Below, one piece after another: positions 1 through 7,800 of a stretch of 20,289 nt of DNA. Position 1 is the first letter of the stretch, and the number at the start of each line of letters is the position of its first letter. The notes beneath the pieces are model-generated. The model ran no database searches, was not told the origin of the DNA, and worked only from the letters and a program-made list of their open reading frames with translations. A program made the translations under genes and the position numbers. This DNA comes from PALSA-911 sp037442565 (GTDB lineage: Bacteria > Pseudomonadota > Alphaproteobacteria > Acetobacterales > Acetobacteraceae), in the NCBI GenBank assembly GCA_037442565.1, contig JBBIQA010000070.1:1-20289 (forward strand), read 5' to 3'.

Positions 1-190
1 GTTCCGTGGCCACGGCGAACAACCGCTGCAGGTCGGAGTCGATCCGGCCGGCCAGTGCCAGGTCCATCAGCAGGGCGCCGCCCAGCGCCACGCCCATTCC
101 TCCGGGCGGCAATTCGCGGAAATCGCCGGTCGCATCGTCCAGCATCAGCAGGACCACTTCCTCGGCCAGGGAAAGGTTTTGGCCCGTCAC
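1..190 (-). CDS. GPP34/GOLPH3-family protein, N-terminal part (gene runs off the window)
   Basis: Reading the minus strand from GTG at 190 gives about 63 residues with no stop up to the window edge. They contain a LSLAEEVVLLMLDD stretch and, further on, GGALLMDLALAGRIDSDLQRLF. This is the usual N-terminal layout of the GPP34 (Golgi phosphoprotein 3) family, whose eukaryotic members bind phosphatidylinositol 4-phosphate at the Golgi. The role of bacterial members is not settled, so no function is claimed. The GTG start is preferred because GGAGGAG lies 6 nt upstream. An in-frame ATG at 205 overlaps that ribosome binding site and has none of its own. The gene diverges from the PEP-CTERM gene at 710. 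The family call is fairly firm from the motif pattern, but most of the protein is outside the window. Confidence 0.72.
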   Translation of the reverse strand, partial: MTGQNLSLAEEVVLLMLDDATGDFRELPPGGMGVALGGALLMDLALAGRIDSDLQRLFAVATE

Positions 191-203
191 GGCAGTCTCC
201 TCC
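191..203 (-). promoter_or_regulatory. Ribosome binding site of the GPP34-family gene
   Basis: On the minus strand GGAGGAG (203 to 197) is followed by a 6-nt spacer and GTG at 190. It decides the start in favour of GTG over the in-frame ATG at 205, whose last base is the first G of this site. Confidence 0.6.
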
Positions 204-205
204 AT

Positions 206-709
206 CGGTCGCGCCCTTCAACGGATATCGTCGCCAGCGGCGGGATATGCCTGGCGGTGACGGAATGCTCATGCCCGGATACTCCATTGCGATGCAACGT
301 TGCGGCCGTCGCGAGCACGCCCGATCGGCCAGGTGTGCCCGTAATGGTCACGAATCGGCAGGGCGGGTCGCGGAGCGCGTACTCCAGTAATTGTAACATA
401 ACGGCATGCACATGCCCACTGCCGCAGGTCCGATCCATTGGAAAAATGCGCCAATGACGGAAATCCTGGACTCGAAGCGACAAAAAGCTCATTGTCGCGG
501 CAAATATAAGAATTTCGTATCTACCGAACGGAATTTTGGTAAAGACCCTTGCACTCGCCATTTCGATGTGTAACTTTGGGGTGCCGGAACGATGAAATGC
601 GTTAGCTATTGGCTTCGGCGACCCTCCCACTTCGCTCCCAAGGCCTGACGCAATCGCCTGGACCTGTCCTGCCCAGCCTTTATCCCAACCCTCATTGGAG
701 GACGACACC
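206..709. other. Divergent intergenic region, about 500 nt, no gene recognised
   Basis: This stretch separates the minus-strand GPP34-like gene from the plus-strand PEP-CTERM gene and must hold the promoters of both. Positions about 385-560 are clearly richer in A and T than the surroundings, as expected for a promoter zone. Open frames that cross it in several directions have arginine/proline/alanine-rich translations with no domain signature, and they look like products of high GC. I could not fix a promoter with confidence. GGAGG at 697-701 is the ribosome binding site of the PEP-CTERM gene. Confidence 0.6.
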
Positions 710-1609
710 ATGCAGTTCAGCCTGAAGAAGATCCGGTCAGCGCTTGCCGTCACGGCAGCCCTGATCGGTCTCTCCGTTTCGGTGCCCGCTTCGGCCACCG
801 GCCTTCTGATCCTGGAAGGCAGCGACGCGCAGACCTTCCACCGCCTCAACCCGTACAGCACCGACTTCCTGAACGGTCTCGCGAGCTTCTCCACTGCCTC
901 GAGCCTGCCGATCGCGATCGTGAACTCCAGCCCGGTCGGAGCGCCCACGGTCGGCTCGTCCTTCCTCGGCAGCCTTTCCTCGGGCTCCACGGGTCTGCCG
1001 ACCCTGTCCACGATGCTCCTCGACTATTCCGCTCTCTACATCGCGTCTCCCGGCACGTGCTGCAGTGAGTCTCCCCTGTCCACCGCGGACGCCGCGACGG
1101 TTGCCGGATTCCTCAGCGCCGGGCGCAGCGTCGCCATCGAGGACTACCAGGGCGGGTCGCAGTTCGACTCCATCGTCGGCCTGACCGGCGCTCTCGCCGG
1201 CACCGGCAACAGCCATGTCGCCGGTTCCGGCGGCGGCTATCCGGGCCTTGGCTCCTGCTTCGACGGCAACATCGTCGCCCCCGGCGGTGCCGCCTACGGT
1301 CTCGGCCCGGTGGGCAGCGCCGTTCCCAATCTCGGCTGCTTCGGCCACCAGGCCTATCAGGCGAGCTTCTTCGATCCGCTCGGCTTCACCACCTACATCG
1401 TCACGACGCCTCCCGGCGCGCTGCCCGGCTTCCATGTCGTGATCTCCAACGGCGGCGGCGCCGGCTGCGGCCTGGCCTGCGTCGTGACCCCGGCCCCGGA
1501 GCCTTCCGCCTTTGCCGTCTATGGCGTGGGCGTGGGCTCGCTGGCTCTGATCCCTGCCATCGGCTCGGTTCGCCGCCGCCGGCGGAACCGCACGATCGAA
1601 CGAACCTAG
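710..1609 (+). CDS. Secreted PEP-CTERM sorting-domain protein, 299 aa
   Basis: Residues 1-29 form a Sec signal peptide: KKIR at the N-terminus, a hydrophobic core, and a probable cleavage after PASA. The C-terminus has the three-part PEP-CTERM tag: PEP at 263-265, a hydrophobic helix at about 266-286, and five arginines at 288-292. Such proteins are recognised by an exosortase (EpsH/XrtA type), cleaved, and usually linked to exopolysaccharide or biofilm. The exosortase is not in the window. The middle part is Gly/Ser-rich with six cysteines (117, 118, 183, 210, 253, 257), which may form disulfides after export. I do not recognise a catalytic domain there. ATG at 710 is chosen because GGAGG lies 8 nt upstream; an in-frame TTG at 695 lies ahead of that site. 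The gene is single and closed by an intrinsic terminator. Confidence 0.85.
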   Translation: MQFSLKKIRSALAVTAALIGLSVSVPASATGLLILEGSDAQTFHRLNPYSTDFLNGLASFSTASSLPIAIVNSSPVGAPTVGSSFLGSLSSGSTGLPTLSTMLLDYSALYIASPGTCCSESPLSTADAATVAGFLSAGRSVAIEDYQGGSQFDSIVGLTGALAGTGNSHVAGSGGGYPGLGSCFDGNIVAPGGAAYGLGPVGSAVPNLGCFGHQAYQASFFDPLGFTTYIVTTPPGALPGFHVVISNGGGAGCGLACVVTPAPEPSAFAVYGVGVGSLALIPAIGSVRRRRRNRTIERT

Positions 1610-1639
1610 ACCGCACCCGGTCCAGTCGGCTGAGGCAGG

Positions 1640-1669
1640 AAACGCGCCGGGGAAACCCGGCGCGTTTTT
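1640..1669 (+). terminator. Intrinsic terminator of the PEP-CTERM gene
   Basis: A perfect 12-bp stem, 1640-1651 paired with 1656-1667, closes a GAAA tetraloop (1652-1655). The stem is GC-rich with an A:T base, and a run of five T (1665-1669) overlaps its 3' arm. It lies 31 nt after the stop codon. This is a textbook rho-independent terminator, and it separates the PEP-CTERM transcript from the RLP-cupin operon downstream. Confidence 0.92.
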
Positions 1670-1858
1670 CACGTACCGGTCCTGCGTGGGTTGATCGCGG
1701 TCCGCGCATGCAGGGGCGAGGATCCTTGCCGCATGCGCATGCCTTGTCCTGCGAACGATCTCCCCGATGGGGAAATTGGTCAAAGCGGGATCCTTCGCGC
1801 TAGAAAGTCCCGGACCTCGCACCGATCCCCCGAACGCCGACGCCGTCCATAGGCCGCC
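1670..1858. other. Spacer ahead of the RLP-cupin operon
   Basis: About 190 nt between the terminator and the RLP start. It holds a perfect 12-bp palindrome, GCATGCGCATGC (1731-1742), and a small hairpin TCCCC-GAT-GGGGA (1761-1773). The promoter of the operon should be here, but no -35/-10 pair is convincing. In-frame stop TAG at 1850-1852 rules out a longer RLP N-terminus. Confidence 0.5.
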
Positions 1859-2995
1859 ATGACCTCGCGACTGACCGCCATTTACCGTGTCCGATCCGAT
1901 GACCCCGCCACGCTCGAATCCCGCGCCCTGGCGATCGCGGTCGAGCAGAGCGTGGAAATGCCGATCGCGGCGATTGACGAACCCGCCGTCCTGACCGACA
2001 TCGTCGGGCGGGTTGAAGCGATCGCCGATCTGGGCCAGGGCGTGTTCGAGGTCCGCATAGGCCTTGCCGTCGCCACCTTGCTGGACAGCGCGGGAAACGG
2101 CGATTTCGGCCAGCTGCTGAACATGCTGTTCGGCAACACGTCCCTGCAGTCCGACGTGACGCTGCGGGACGTGATCCTGCCGGCCGGATTGTCCGCCGGC
2201 AGCTTCCCCGGACCCCACCATGGCATCGCCGGCCTGCGTGCGCGCGCCGGCGCGCATGGCCGGGCACTGACCTGCTCGGCCCTGAAGCCGCAGGGCCTGT
2301 CCGCGGCCCGCCTCGCGCTGCTGGCCGAGCGTTTCGCCCGCGGCGGGGTGGACTTCATCAAGGACGACCACGGGCTGGCCGACCAGCGTTACAGCCCGTT
2401 CGCCGATCGGGTGCGCGCCTGCGCGGAGGCGGTGCGCCGGGCCAACGCGGCGACCGGCCACGCCACACAATACGCCCCCAGCCTGGCCGGCAATCTGGAT
2501 CAGTTGCGTGCCCAGCTCGCTTTGGCCCGGCAGGCGGGGGTCACCACGGTCATCGTCGCCCCGATGATCGCCGGCCCCTCCAACATCCAGGCGCTGGTGC
2601 GCGACAACCCCGATTTCGCGTTCATGGCGCATCCGACCCTGGGCGGCGCGGCGGGCATCGCCCCGGAACTGCTGATCGGCAAGCTGTTTCCGCTGCTGGG
2701 CGCGGATGCGGTGATCTTTCCCACCTATGGCGGCCGGTTCGGGTATTCGCCGCAGACCTGCCGGGATCTGGCGGCCAATGCCAAGGCTGCTCCGCCGCCG
2801 CGGCGCCCGGCCCTGCCGGTTCCCGCCGGCGGCATGACCCTGGCCCGCGTGCCCGAAAAGCTTGACTTCTACGGCCCCGACACGATGTTGCTGATCGGCG
2901 GCAATCTGCTGCTCGCACGCGAGCGGCTGACCGAGGAAACCACCGCCTTCACCCGCGCCGTCGCCGGACATGTCTACGGCCAAGCGAATGGATAG
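1859..2995 (+). CDS. RuBisCO-like protein, probable 5-methylthioribulose-1-phosphate 1,3-isomerase of the MTA-isoprenoid shunt
   Basis: At 378 aa this has the compact length of form IV RuBisCO-like proteins. Landmarks are SFPGPHHGI (115-123), ALKPQGLS (141-148, with Lys143 at the place of RuBisCO Lys175), GGVDFIKDDHGLADQ (162-176), HPTLGG (258-263), FPTYGGRFGYSP (287-298) and GGM (324-326). Lys168 and Asp170 match the carbamylated Lys201 and metal ligand Asp203. His171 stands where RuBisCO has Glu204, and loop 6 of RuBisCO is not kept, so carbon fixation is not expected. In Rhodospirillum rubrum an RLP next to a cupin converts 5-methylthioribulose 1-phosphate to methylthioxylulose phosphates. 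The cupin 6 nt downstream supports the same role here. Start: ATG 1859 is the first possible, since a stop lies at 1850-1852; its ribosome site is weak. An RLP of another kind is possible but less likely with this neighbour. Confidence 0.83.
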   Translation: MTSRLTAIYRVRSDDPATLESRALAIAVEQSVEMPIAAIDEPAVLTDIVGRVEAIADLGQGVFEVRIGLAVATLLDSAGNGDFGQLLNMLFGNTSLQSDVTLRDVILPAGLSAGSFPGPHHGIAGLRARAGAHGRALTCSALKPQGLSAARLALLAERFARGGVDFIKDDHGLADQRYSPFADRVRACAEAVRRANAATGHATQYAPSLAGNLDQLRAQLALARQAGVTTVIVAPMIAGPSNIQALVRDNPDFAFMAHPTLGGAAGIAPELLIGKLFPLLGADAVIFPTYGGRFGYSPQTCRDLAANAKAAPPPRRPALPVPAGGMTLARVPEKLDFYGPDTMLLIGGNLLLARERLTEETTAFTRAVAGHVYGQANG

Positions 2996-3001
2996 ATACG
3001 C

Positions 3002-3478
3002 ATGGATATGAACCCGACCGGAACCGCCCAGGCGGACCTGTTGCGCGAAAGCCGGCCGGGCTTTCGCTGGAACGGGGTGGAGCACGCCCCCTACAAGGAA
3101 GACGGCGCCGCGCCGTTCAAGGCGATCTCCCGCCAGACCCTGTTCAAGGAAGCCGCACTCGGTTGCGAGTTGCGCTATTTCGAGATGGCTGCCGGCGGCT
3201 ACTCGACGCTGGAACGCCACGAGCACATGCACGCGGTGATGATCCTGCGCGGCCATGGCAAATGTCTTCTGGGTGATACCGTGCGCGACGTGAAGCCGCA
3301 CGACCTTATCACCATCCCCGCCTGGACCTGGCACCAGTTTCGCGCCACCGCCGGCGAGCCGATGGGCTTCCTGTGCATGGTCAACCACGACCGCGACCGC
3401 CCGCAGCTGCCGACCGGGCAGGACAGGGCCGACCTCGCCGCCAATCCGGCGATCGCCGCCTTTCTCGCGGGCGGCTGA
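3002..3478 (+). CDS. Cupin, probable 1-methylthioxylulose-5-phosphate methylsulfurylase (CupA-like)
   Basis: A 158-aa single-domain cupin. The metal site is visible as RHEHMH followed by GHGKCLLGD, and the second cupin motif gives WTWHQF, so three His ligands are present. In R. rubrum the manganese cupin CupA acts after the RLP: it uses glutathione to split the methylthio group from 1-methylthioxylulose 5-phosphate, giving 1-deoxyxylulose 5-phosphate for isoprenoid synthesis and finally methanethiol. The gene starts 6 nt after the RLP stop, so the two are surely co-transcribed. No clear ribosome binding site is seen, so translation may be coupled. ATG at 3008 (third codon) is an alternative start. 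The gene ends tail to tail with the patatin-like gene, 12 nt away. The function rests on the gene pair; the cupin fold alone would not give it. Confidence 0.78.
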   Translation: MDMNPTGTAQADLLRESRPGFRWNGVEHAPYKEDGAAPFKAISRQTLFKEAALGCELRYFEMAAGGYSTLERHEHMHAVMILRGHGKCLLGDTVRDVKPHDLITIPAWTWHQFRATAGEPMGFLCMVNHDRDRPQLPTGQDRADLAANPAIAAFLAGG

Positions 3479-3490
3479 CCGCGGCCGGCC

Positions 3491-4744
3491 CTACCCGACC
3501 AGTTCGGGATGGGCGGCGACGTAGGTTTCCCCGGTTTGAACGCCGAGCTTGAACAGGAAATCCAGATTGGAGCGCTTCCATTCCAGCGTCTGCGCCTGGT
3601 GGCTGGCGGGAATGTCGAAGCCCACGTCATAGATTTTCGGCGGCAGCTTCTCGCGTAGCATCTCCACCGTGATCGGCTGCGTGCCCTGGGCCTCCGGCTG
3701 CGCGTTGACGCGGTCCAGCAGCAGCTGAACGGCATCGATCAGCATCTTGTCCGCCGCGGACGGGTGGCGCAGGTCCACATGCTTCAGCGGTCCGAACAGA
3801 TGGCCATATTGCTGCCAGATCCGAATGAACTTCTCCTCGTTCTGGGCATTCGCCACCAGGGGCAGAATGATCGACTGACCATACGCGTCCCATAGGTTGC
3901 CGGGCCGCTTGATCAGGTCGCGGGTCATGATGTTGAAAACGATGATCCGGTCCAGATGCGCGTGCTGATGCGTGGGATCGTCGTCATTGTCGGGGAACAG
4001 GCCGAGGCTGTTCGGGTCCTCGTCCATCCCGATGCCGCCCAGGTTCAGCGCCTCGTAGGCGGCGCCCTCGAAATAGTGTTTTCCGTCCACCCGATAGGGC
4101 GGATAGATGAACGGAAACGACAGGCTGGCGCGGAAATGATGCTCGTCGATCACGTCCTTGCGCCATTCCCGCACCTTCTTGTCCTCGATGCAGTAGGCAT
4201 TCAGCACGCAGTCGATCGGCTGATCCTTCAGCTTGGCGAAATCGACCACGTGCTCGATGAACGGCGCGTGGGCGCACAGGCCGGTGCTGTACAGGTTCAG
4301 ATCGGTCGGGCACATCATGGCCAGCAGGAACTGCACCGCGTCGCTGCGCAGCTTGTCGGCGTCGTTCATGCCGTACTGGTTCATGATCCGTTGCAGGTAC
4401 GGATTGGCGTCGCAGGCGGCGCGGAACCGGTCGGCGCGGTAGCCGGATTTCTGGAACATCTTGTAGTTGATAGGCAGCATGGCATAGATCGCGTCGGCGA
4501 TGCCGTAGTTCACCGCGTTCTCCAGCGCCTCCTTGCGGGTCAGGCCCTTCGGCGACAGGTAGATCAGCCCCAGCACCGACCCGGCCCCGGTCATGGAAAT
4601 CAGGTCGAACTTCACCCCCGCCTGGTCGAAGGCGAGCAGGGCGCCGGCCATCAGGGGAAAATTCGGCGCCCCGCCGCCCAGCATCAGCGCCGTGCGTCCC
4701 TTCTTGGCTGCGCGTGTCCCAGGCTGTCCGGCGTCGTCGCTCAT
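3491..4744 (-). CDS. Patatin-fold protein with substituted catalytic dyad, 417 aa
   Basis: The N-terminus has the patatin oxyanion-hole region LMLGGGAPNFPLMAG (20-34). The nucleophile elbow then reads FDLISMTGAGSVLG (46-59). Aligned with the usual GTSAG, the serine is Gly53, and no GxSxG exists here. The second half of the dyad sits in RVDGKHYFEGAAYE (218-231), where the usual DGG/DGA is EGA with Glu226 for Asp. The fold markers around both sites are kept, for example RASLSFPFIYPP (205-216). The protein may therefore bind lipid or act as a scaffold without phospholipase activity, or use other residues. Start: AGGAG lies 7 nt before ATG 4744. It follows the cyclase-ATPase gene by 60 nt on the same strand. 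No signal peptide or membrane segment is seen. Confidence 0.75.
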   Translation of the reverse strand: MSDDAGQPGTRAAKKGRTALMLGGGAPNFPLMAGALLAFDQAGVKFDLISMTGAGSVLGLIYLSPKGLTRKEALENAVNYGIADAIYAMLPINYKMFQKSGYRADRFRAACDANPYLQRIMNQYGMNDADKLRSDAVQFLLAMMCPTDLNLYSTGLCAHAPFIEHVVDFAKLKDQPIDCVLNAYCIEDKKVREWRKDVIDEHHFRASLSFPFIYPPYRVDGKHYFEGAAYEALNLGGIGMDEDPNSLGLFPDNDDDPTHQHAHLDRIIVFNIMTRDLIKRPGNLWDAYGQSIILPLVANAQNEEKFIRIWQQYGHLFGPLKHVDLRHPSAADKMLIDAVQLLLDRVNAQPEAQGTQPITVEMLREKLPPKIYDVGFDIPASHQAQTLEWKRSNLDFLFKLGVQTGETYVAAHPELVG

Positions 4745-4756
4745 GGCGGTTCTCCT
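4745..4756 (-). promoter_or_regulatory. Ribosome binding site of the patatin-like gene
   Basis: AGGAG on the minus strand (4756 to 4752) with a 7-nt spacer to ATG 4744. It is one of the strongest sites in the window and suggests that this gene is translated independently of the cyclase gene ahead of it. Confidence 0.6.
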
Positions 4757-4782
4757 GTGCGTGGCGCGTCGAATATGCGTTG

Positions 4783-4799
4783 CGGACCGCGGCGGTCCG
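4783..4799 (-). other. Intercistronic hairpin after the cyclase gene
   Basis: A perfect 7-bp stem, CGGACCG and CGGTCCG, around a 3-nt loop, starting 5 nt after the cyclase stop codon in the direction of transcription. No T-run follows, so it is not an intrinsic terminator. It could protect or process the mRNA between the two genes. Confidence 0.4.
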
Positions 4800-4804
4800 T
4801 CGTT

Positions 4805-7800
4805 TCAGGCTTCGTCGGCAGGCGTTCCGATCCACCGCTCCGCCAGGGCATTGCGGTGTCTCGACAGCAGCTCGCTCGCCTGCGCTTCGCGTCCCGCGCC
4901 GCGCCAGATCCGCGCCAGGTCGGCGGCAAGCCGCGCCTGCCAGTGCCGGGCGTTTTGCGCCGTGGCGATCCCGAGGCCTTCCGTCAGCAGCCGTTCCGCC
5001 TCGGCGGTGCCGGCCGGGTCCCTTGCCAGCAGGATGGCGGCCTTCACCCGCAGCAGTTCCGCGCTGGACCAGCGCTCGCCGGTCTGGCTCGCCACCGCGA
5101 TGGCCTCGTCGATCTTGCCCAGCGCCAGATCCGCCTGCCCCAGGCGGACCTGGGCCTCGGCCTCCATCGCCAGGTAATAGGGCACCCAGATCTGCGCCCC
5201 GCTGCCGCGCCAGGCGGACAGGCCGGCACGGAACTGCTCGATGCCGCGCCGGCCGTCGCCGGCATGGGTGTTCGCCCAGCCGGCCAGGATGCGCCCGCCG
5301 GCGGCCCAGAACGGAAAGCCGTGCTCCTCGCACAGATGAATGATGTCGTAGGCGTAGGTCAGGGTCGCTTCCGGGCGCAGGCGGAACGTGTCGATCATGC
5401 CCAGCGCATGGCACATCGTGTAGGCGATGGTGTGCGGATGGGCGAGAGACTGCGCCTGGTCCATCGCCCGCTTCCCCGTCTCCACCGCGCGCTCGTAGTC
5501 GCCGAGATGCCATAGCGCCCAGGTCAGGTAGCACAGTGCCGTCGTGCCGATGTCCTGGCCGTACTGGAAGCGGTAGCGCGGATGGTCGGTGGGATCGTAC
5601 AGCGCCATCGCCCGCTCCAGCCGTTCGCGGCCGGCCTCGAACTGTCCCTGCATGACCAGGGTGGCGCCCAGCAGCCGGTTGGCGATGCATTGCGCGGCCA
5701 CGTCGCCGATGCGCGTCGCTTCCTCCAGAAAGGCCTCGCCGGTCTCGCGCTGCATGGCCATGTCGCTGCCGACATAATAGCCGGACCAAAGCCCGTAGAG
5801 GATGGCGAGCTTCTTCTCCGGCTCGGTGGTTTCGTTGATGTTGGATTTGGCGCGGTTCAGCACCTTGCGCGTCTCCGGCGCGGCATAGCCGATGCCCGCG
5901 ATCATCGCCTGACCCAGCGCGATGTCCACGTCCAGCATCGCCTGCTGCCGCTCCGGCGTTTCGGGCAGCGTGTGCAGCAGTTCCAGCGCCTGCTTCAGAT
6001 GGCTGATCGCCTCCGCGTTGGCCGAGCGCTGGATCGATCGTTGCGCGGCGCGGCGCAGATACTGGATGGCGCTTTCATCCAGCCCCGCCTGGCTGAGGTG
6101 ATGCGCGATCAGTTCCGGCTGGGTCTCGGCGGTGCTGGCGAATTCCCGCACCAGAACCTCGGCGATGCGCGCGTGCAACTGGCGCCGGCGTGTGCGCAAC
6201 AGGGTTTCGTAGGCCGCGCCCTGCACCAGCGCGTGCTTGAAGATATAGTGGCTGTCGGGCGGATCGCCGCGGCCATGGATCATGTCCGCGCCCGATAGCT
6301 GGGCCAGCGCCGCGGCCAGTTCGGCGCGCGGCATCTGGGTGACGCCGCTGAGCAGACGGAACGAGAATTCCCGCCCCAGGGCGGAGGCGACCTGCGCGAC
6401 CTCGCGGATCGAGGCCAGCCGGTCCAGCCGCGCCATCAGGGTTTCCTGCAACGTGGCGGGAATGGCGAGCGGCGGCAGCGGGCCGACCAGCTCGTAACGA
6501 TTGCCGGCCTCGCGCAGGATGCCGGATTCCAATACGGTCTTGGTCAGTTCCTCCACGAACAGCGGCACGCCGTCGGTGCGGCTGATGATCTGCTGGTAGA
6601 CATCCGCCGGCAGGCTGCGCCCGCCCGTCACCCGTTCGATCATCGCCACGACTTCCTCGTGGCCAAGGCGGTTCAGCGGGAACATGCTGACATGCGGCTG
6701 ATCGAGCCAGGGCGGAAAGAACTCGGGTCGGAATGTCAGCACCATCAGGATAGGTGCGCCCTGGGCCCTGGCCAGACAGCGGTGCAACAGCTCCAGCGTG
6801 GTCGGGTCGATCCAGTGCAGATCCTCCATTACCAGCAGCACGGGCCGGTGAGACGCGAGGGCGAATAAATGCCGGACCAGCGCATCGATCGTGCGCTCGC
6901 GCTGGCGCGCCGGGCTTATCTCCGGCAGCGGATAGCGGTGCTCGGCGGGAATGGACAGCAGGGCGGCGAACAGCGCCGTGTCGTCCGGCGTGTTGATCCC
7001 GGCCTCGTCCAGCAACCGCGCCAGCTTGTCGAGTTTCATATCGGCGCTGTCATCGCGCTCGAAATGGGCCGCATGTTCCAGTTGGCCGATGATCGGATAG
7101 AGCGGACTTTGCACATGGTGCGGGGAACATTGGTAGCGCATGCCGTAATGCGGCTCGTTCGCCACGATATCCAGCAATGCCCGGCAGATGCGCGACTTGC
7201 CAATCCCAGCCTCGCCGGACACCAGGGCAACCCGGCCATTGCCGGCCCGCGCCGACTGCCAAAGTTCGGACAGCCGCAGCAACTCCGGATTGCGTCCGAT
7301 CAGCTGGGTCAGATTGCGGGATCGGGTGGCGTCGAAGCGGCTTTCGTTCTTCTGCTCGCGCAGCACCCGCCAGACCCGCACCGGCTCATCGAGCCCCTTG
7401 ATCGCGTGCAGGGCGAGATCCTCATAGGCGAACATATCGCCCAGCAACTGGTGCGTGCTGTCCGATACCAGCACGGTGCCGGGCTCGGCCAAGCCTTGCA
7501 GCCGCGCCGCCAGGTTGGGGGTTTCGCCGACGACCGACTGTTCCTGCGCCATGCCCGTGCCGATGGCCTCGCCCACCACCACCACCAGGCCGGTGGCGAT
7601 GCCGACGCGCACGCGCAACGGCTCGCCATCCGGCGTGCGCAGCTGCCCGACCTTGGCGACCAGTTCCAGGCCCACGCGCGCGGCACTCTGCGCGTCGTCC
7701 TCATGCGCCTGCGGATAGCCGAAATAGGCCAGGATGCCGTCGCCCATGAAGCGGGCGATGTAGCCGGCGCCGCGGGTGATCGTGCCGGTGCAGGCATCCT

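Noticed and set aside
535..560. Sigma-54-like sequence TTGGTAAAGACCCTTGCA ahead of the PEP-CTERM gene
   Set aside because: PEP-CTERM genes are sometimes sigma-54 dependent, which made this attractive. However, the GG and GC elements are one base too far apart for the -24/-12 rule, so it is not called.
187..1011. Minus-strand open frame of 274 codons through the divergent intergenic region
   Set aside because: It overlaps the signal-peptide part of the PEP-CTERM gene and the GPP34-like start region, has no ribosome site or recognisable motif, and reads like non-coding sequence.
1859..2995. True RuBisCO large subunit
   Set aside because: The protein is only 378 aa, Glu204 is His, the loop 6 lysine motif is missing, and the neighbour is a cupin and not a small subunit or phosphoribulokinase.
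737..3388. Very long open frame (883 codons) on the minus strand across the PEP-CTERM, RLP and cupin genes
   Set aside because: It lies antisense to three genes with clear family motifs, its translation is rich in Gly/Ala/Arg with no domain pattern, and long antisense frames are expected at this GC content.
4783..4799. Intrinsic terminator between the cyclase and patatin-like genes
   Set aside because: The hairpin is good but no T-run follows it in the direction of transcription.
3956..5515. Plus-strand open frame of 519 codons opposite the patatin-like and cyclase genes
   Set aside because: Both minus-strand genes have full family motifs and ribosome sites or operon context; the plus-strand reading does not.
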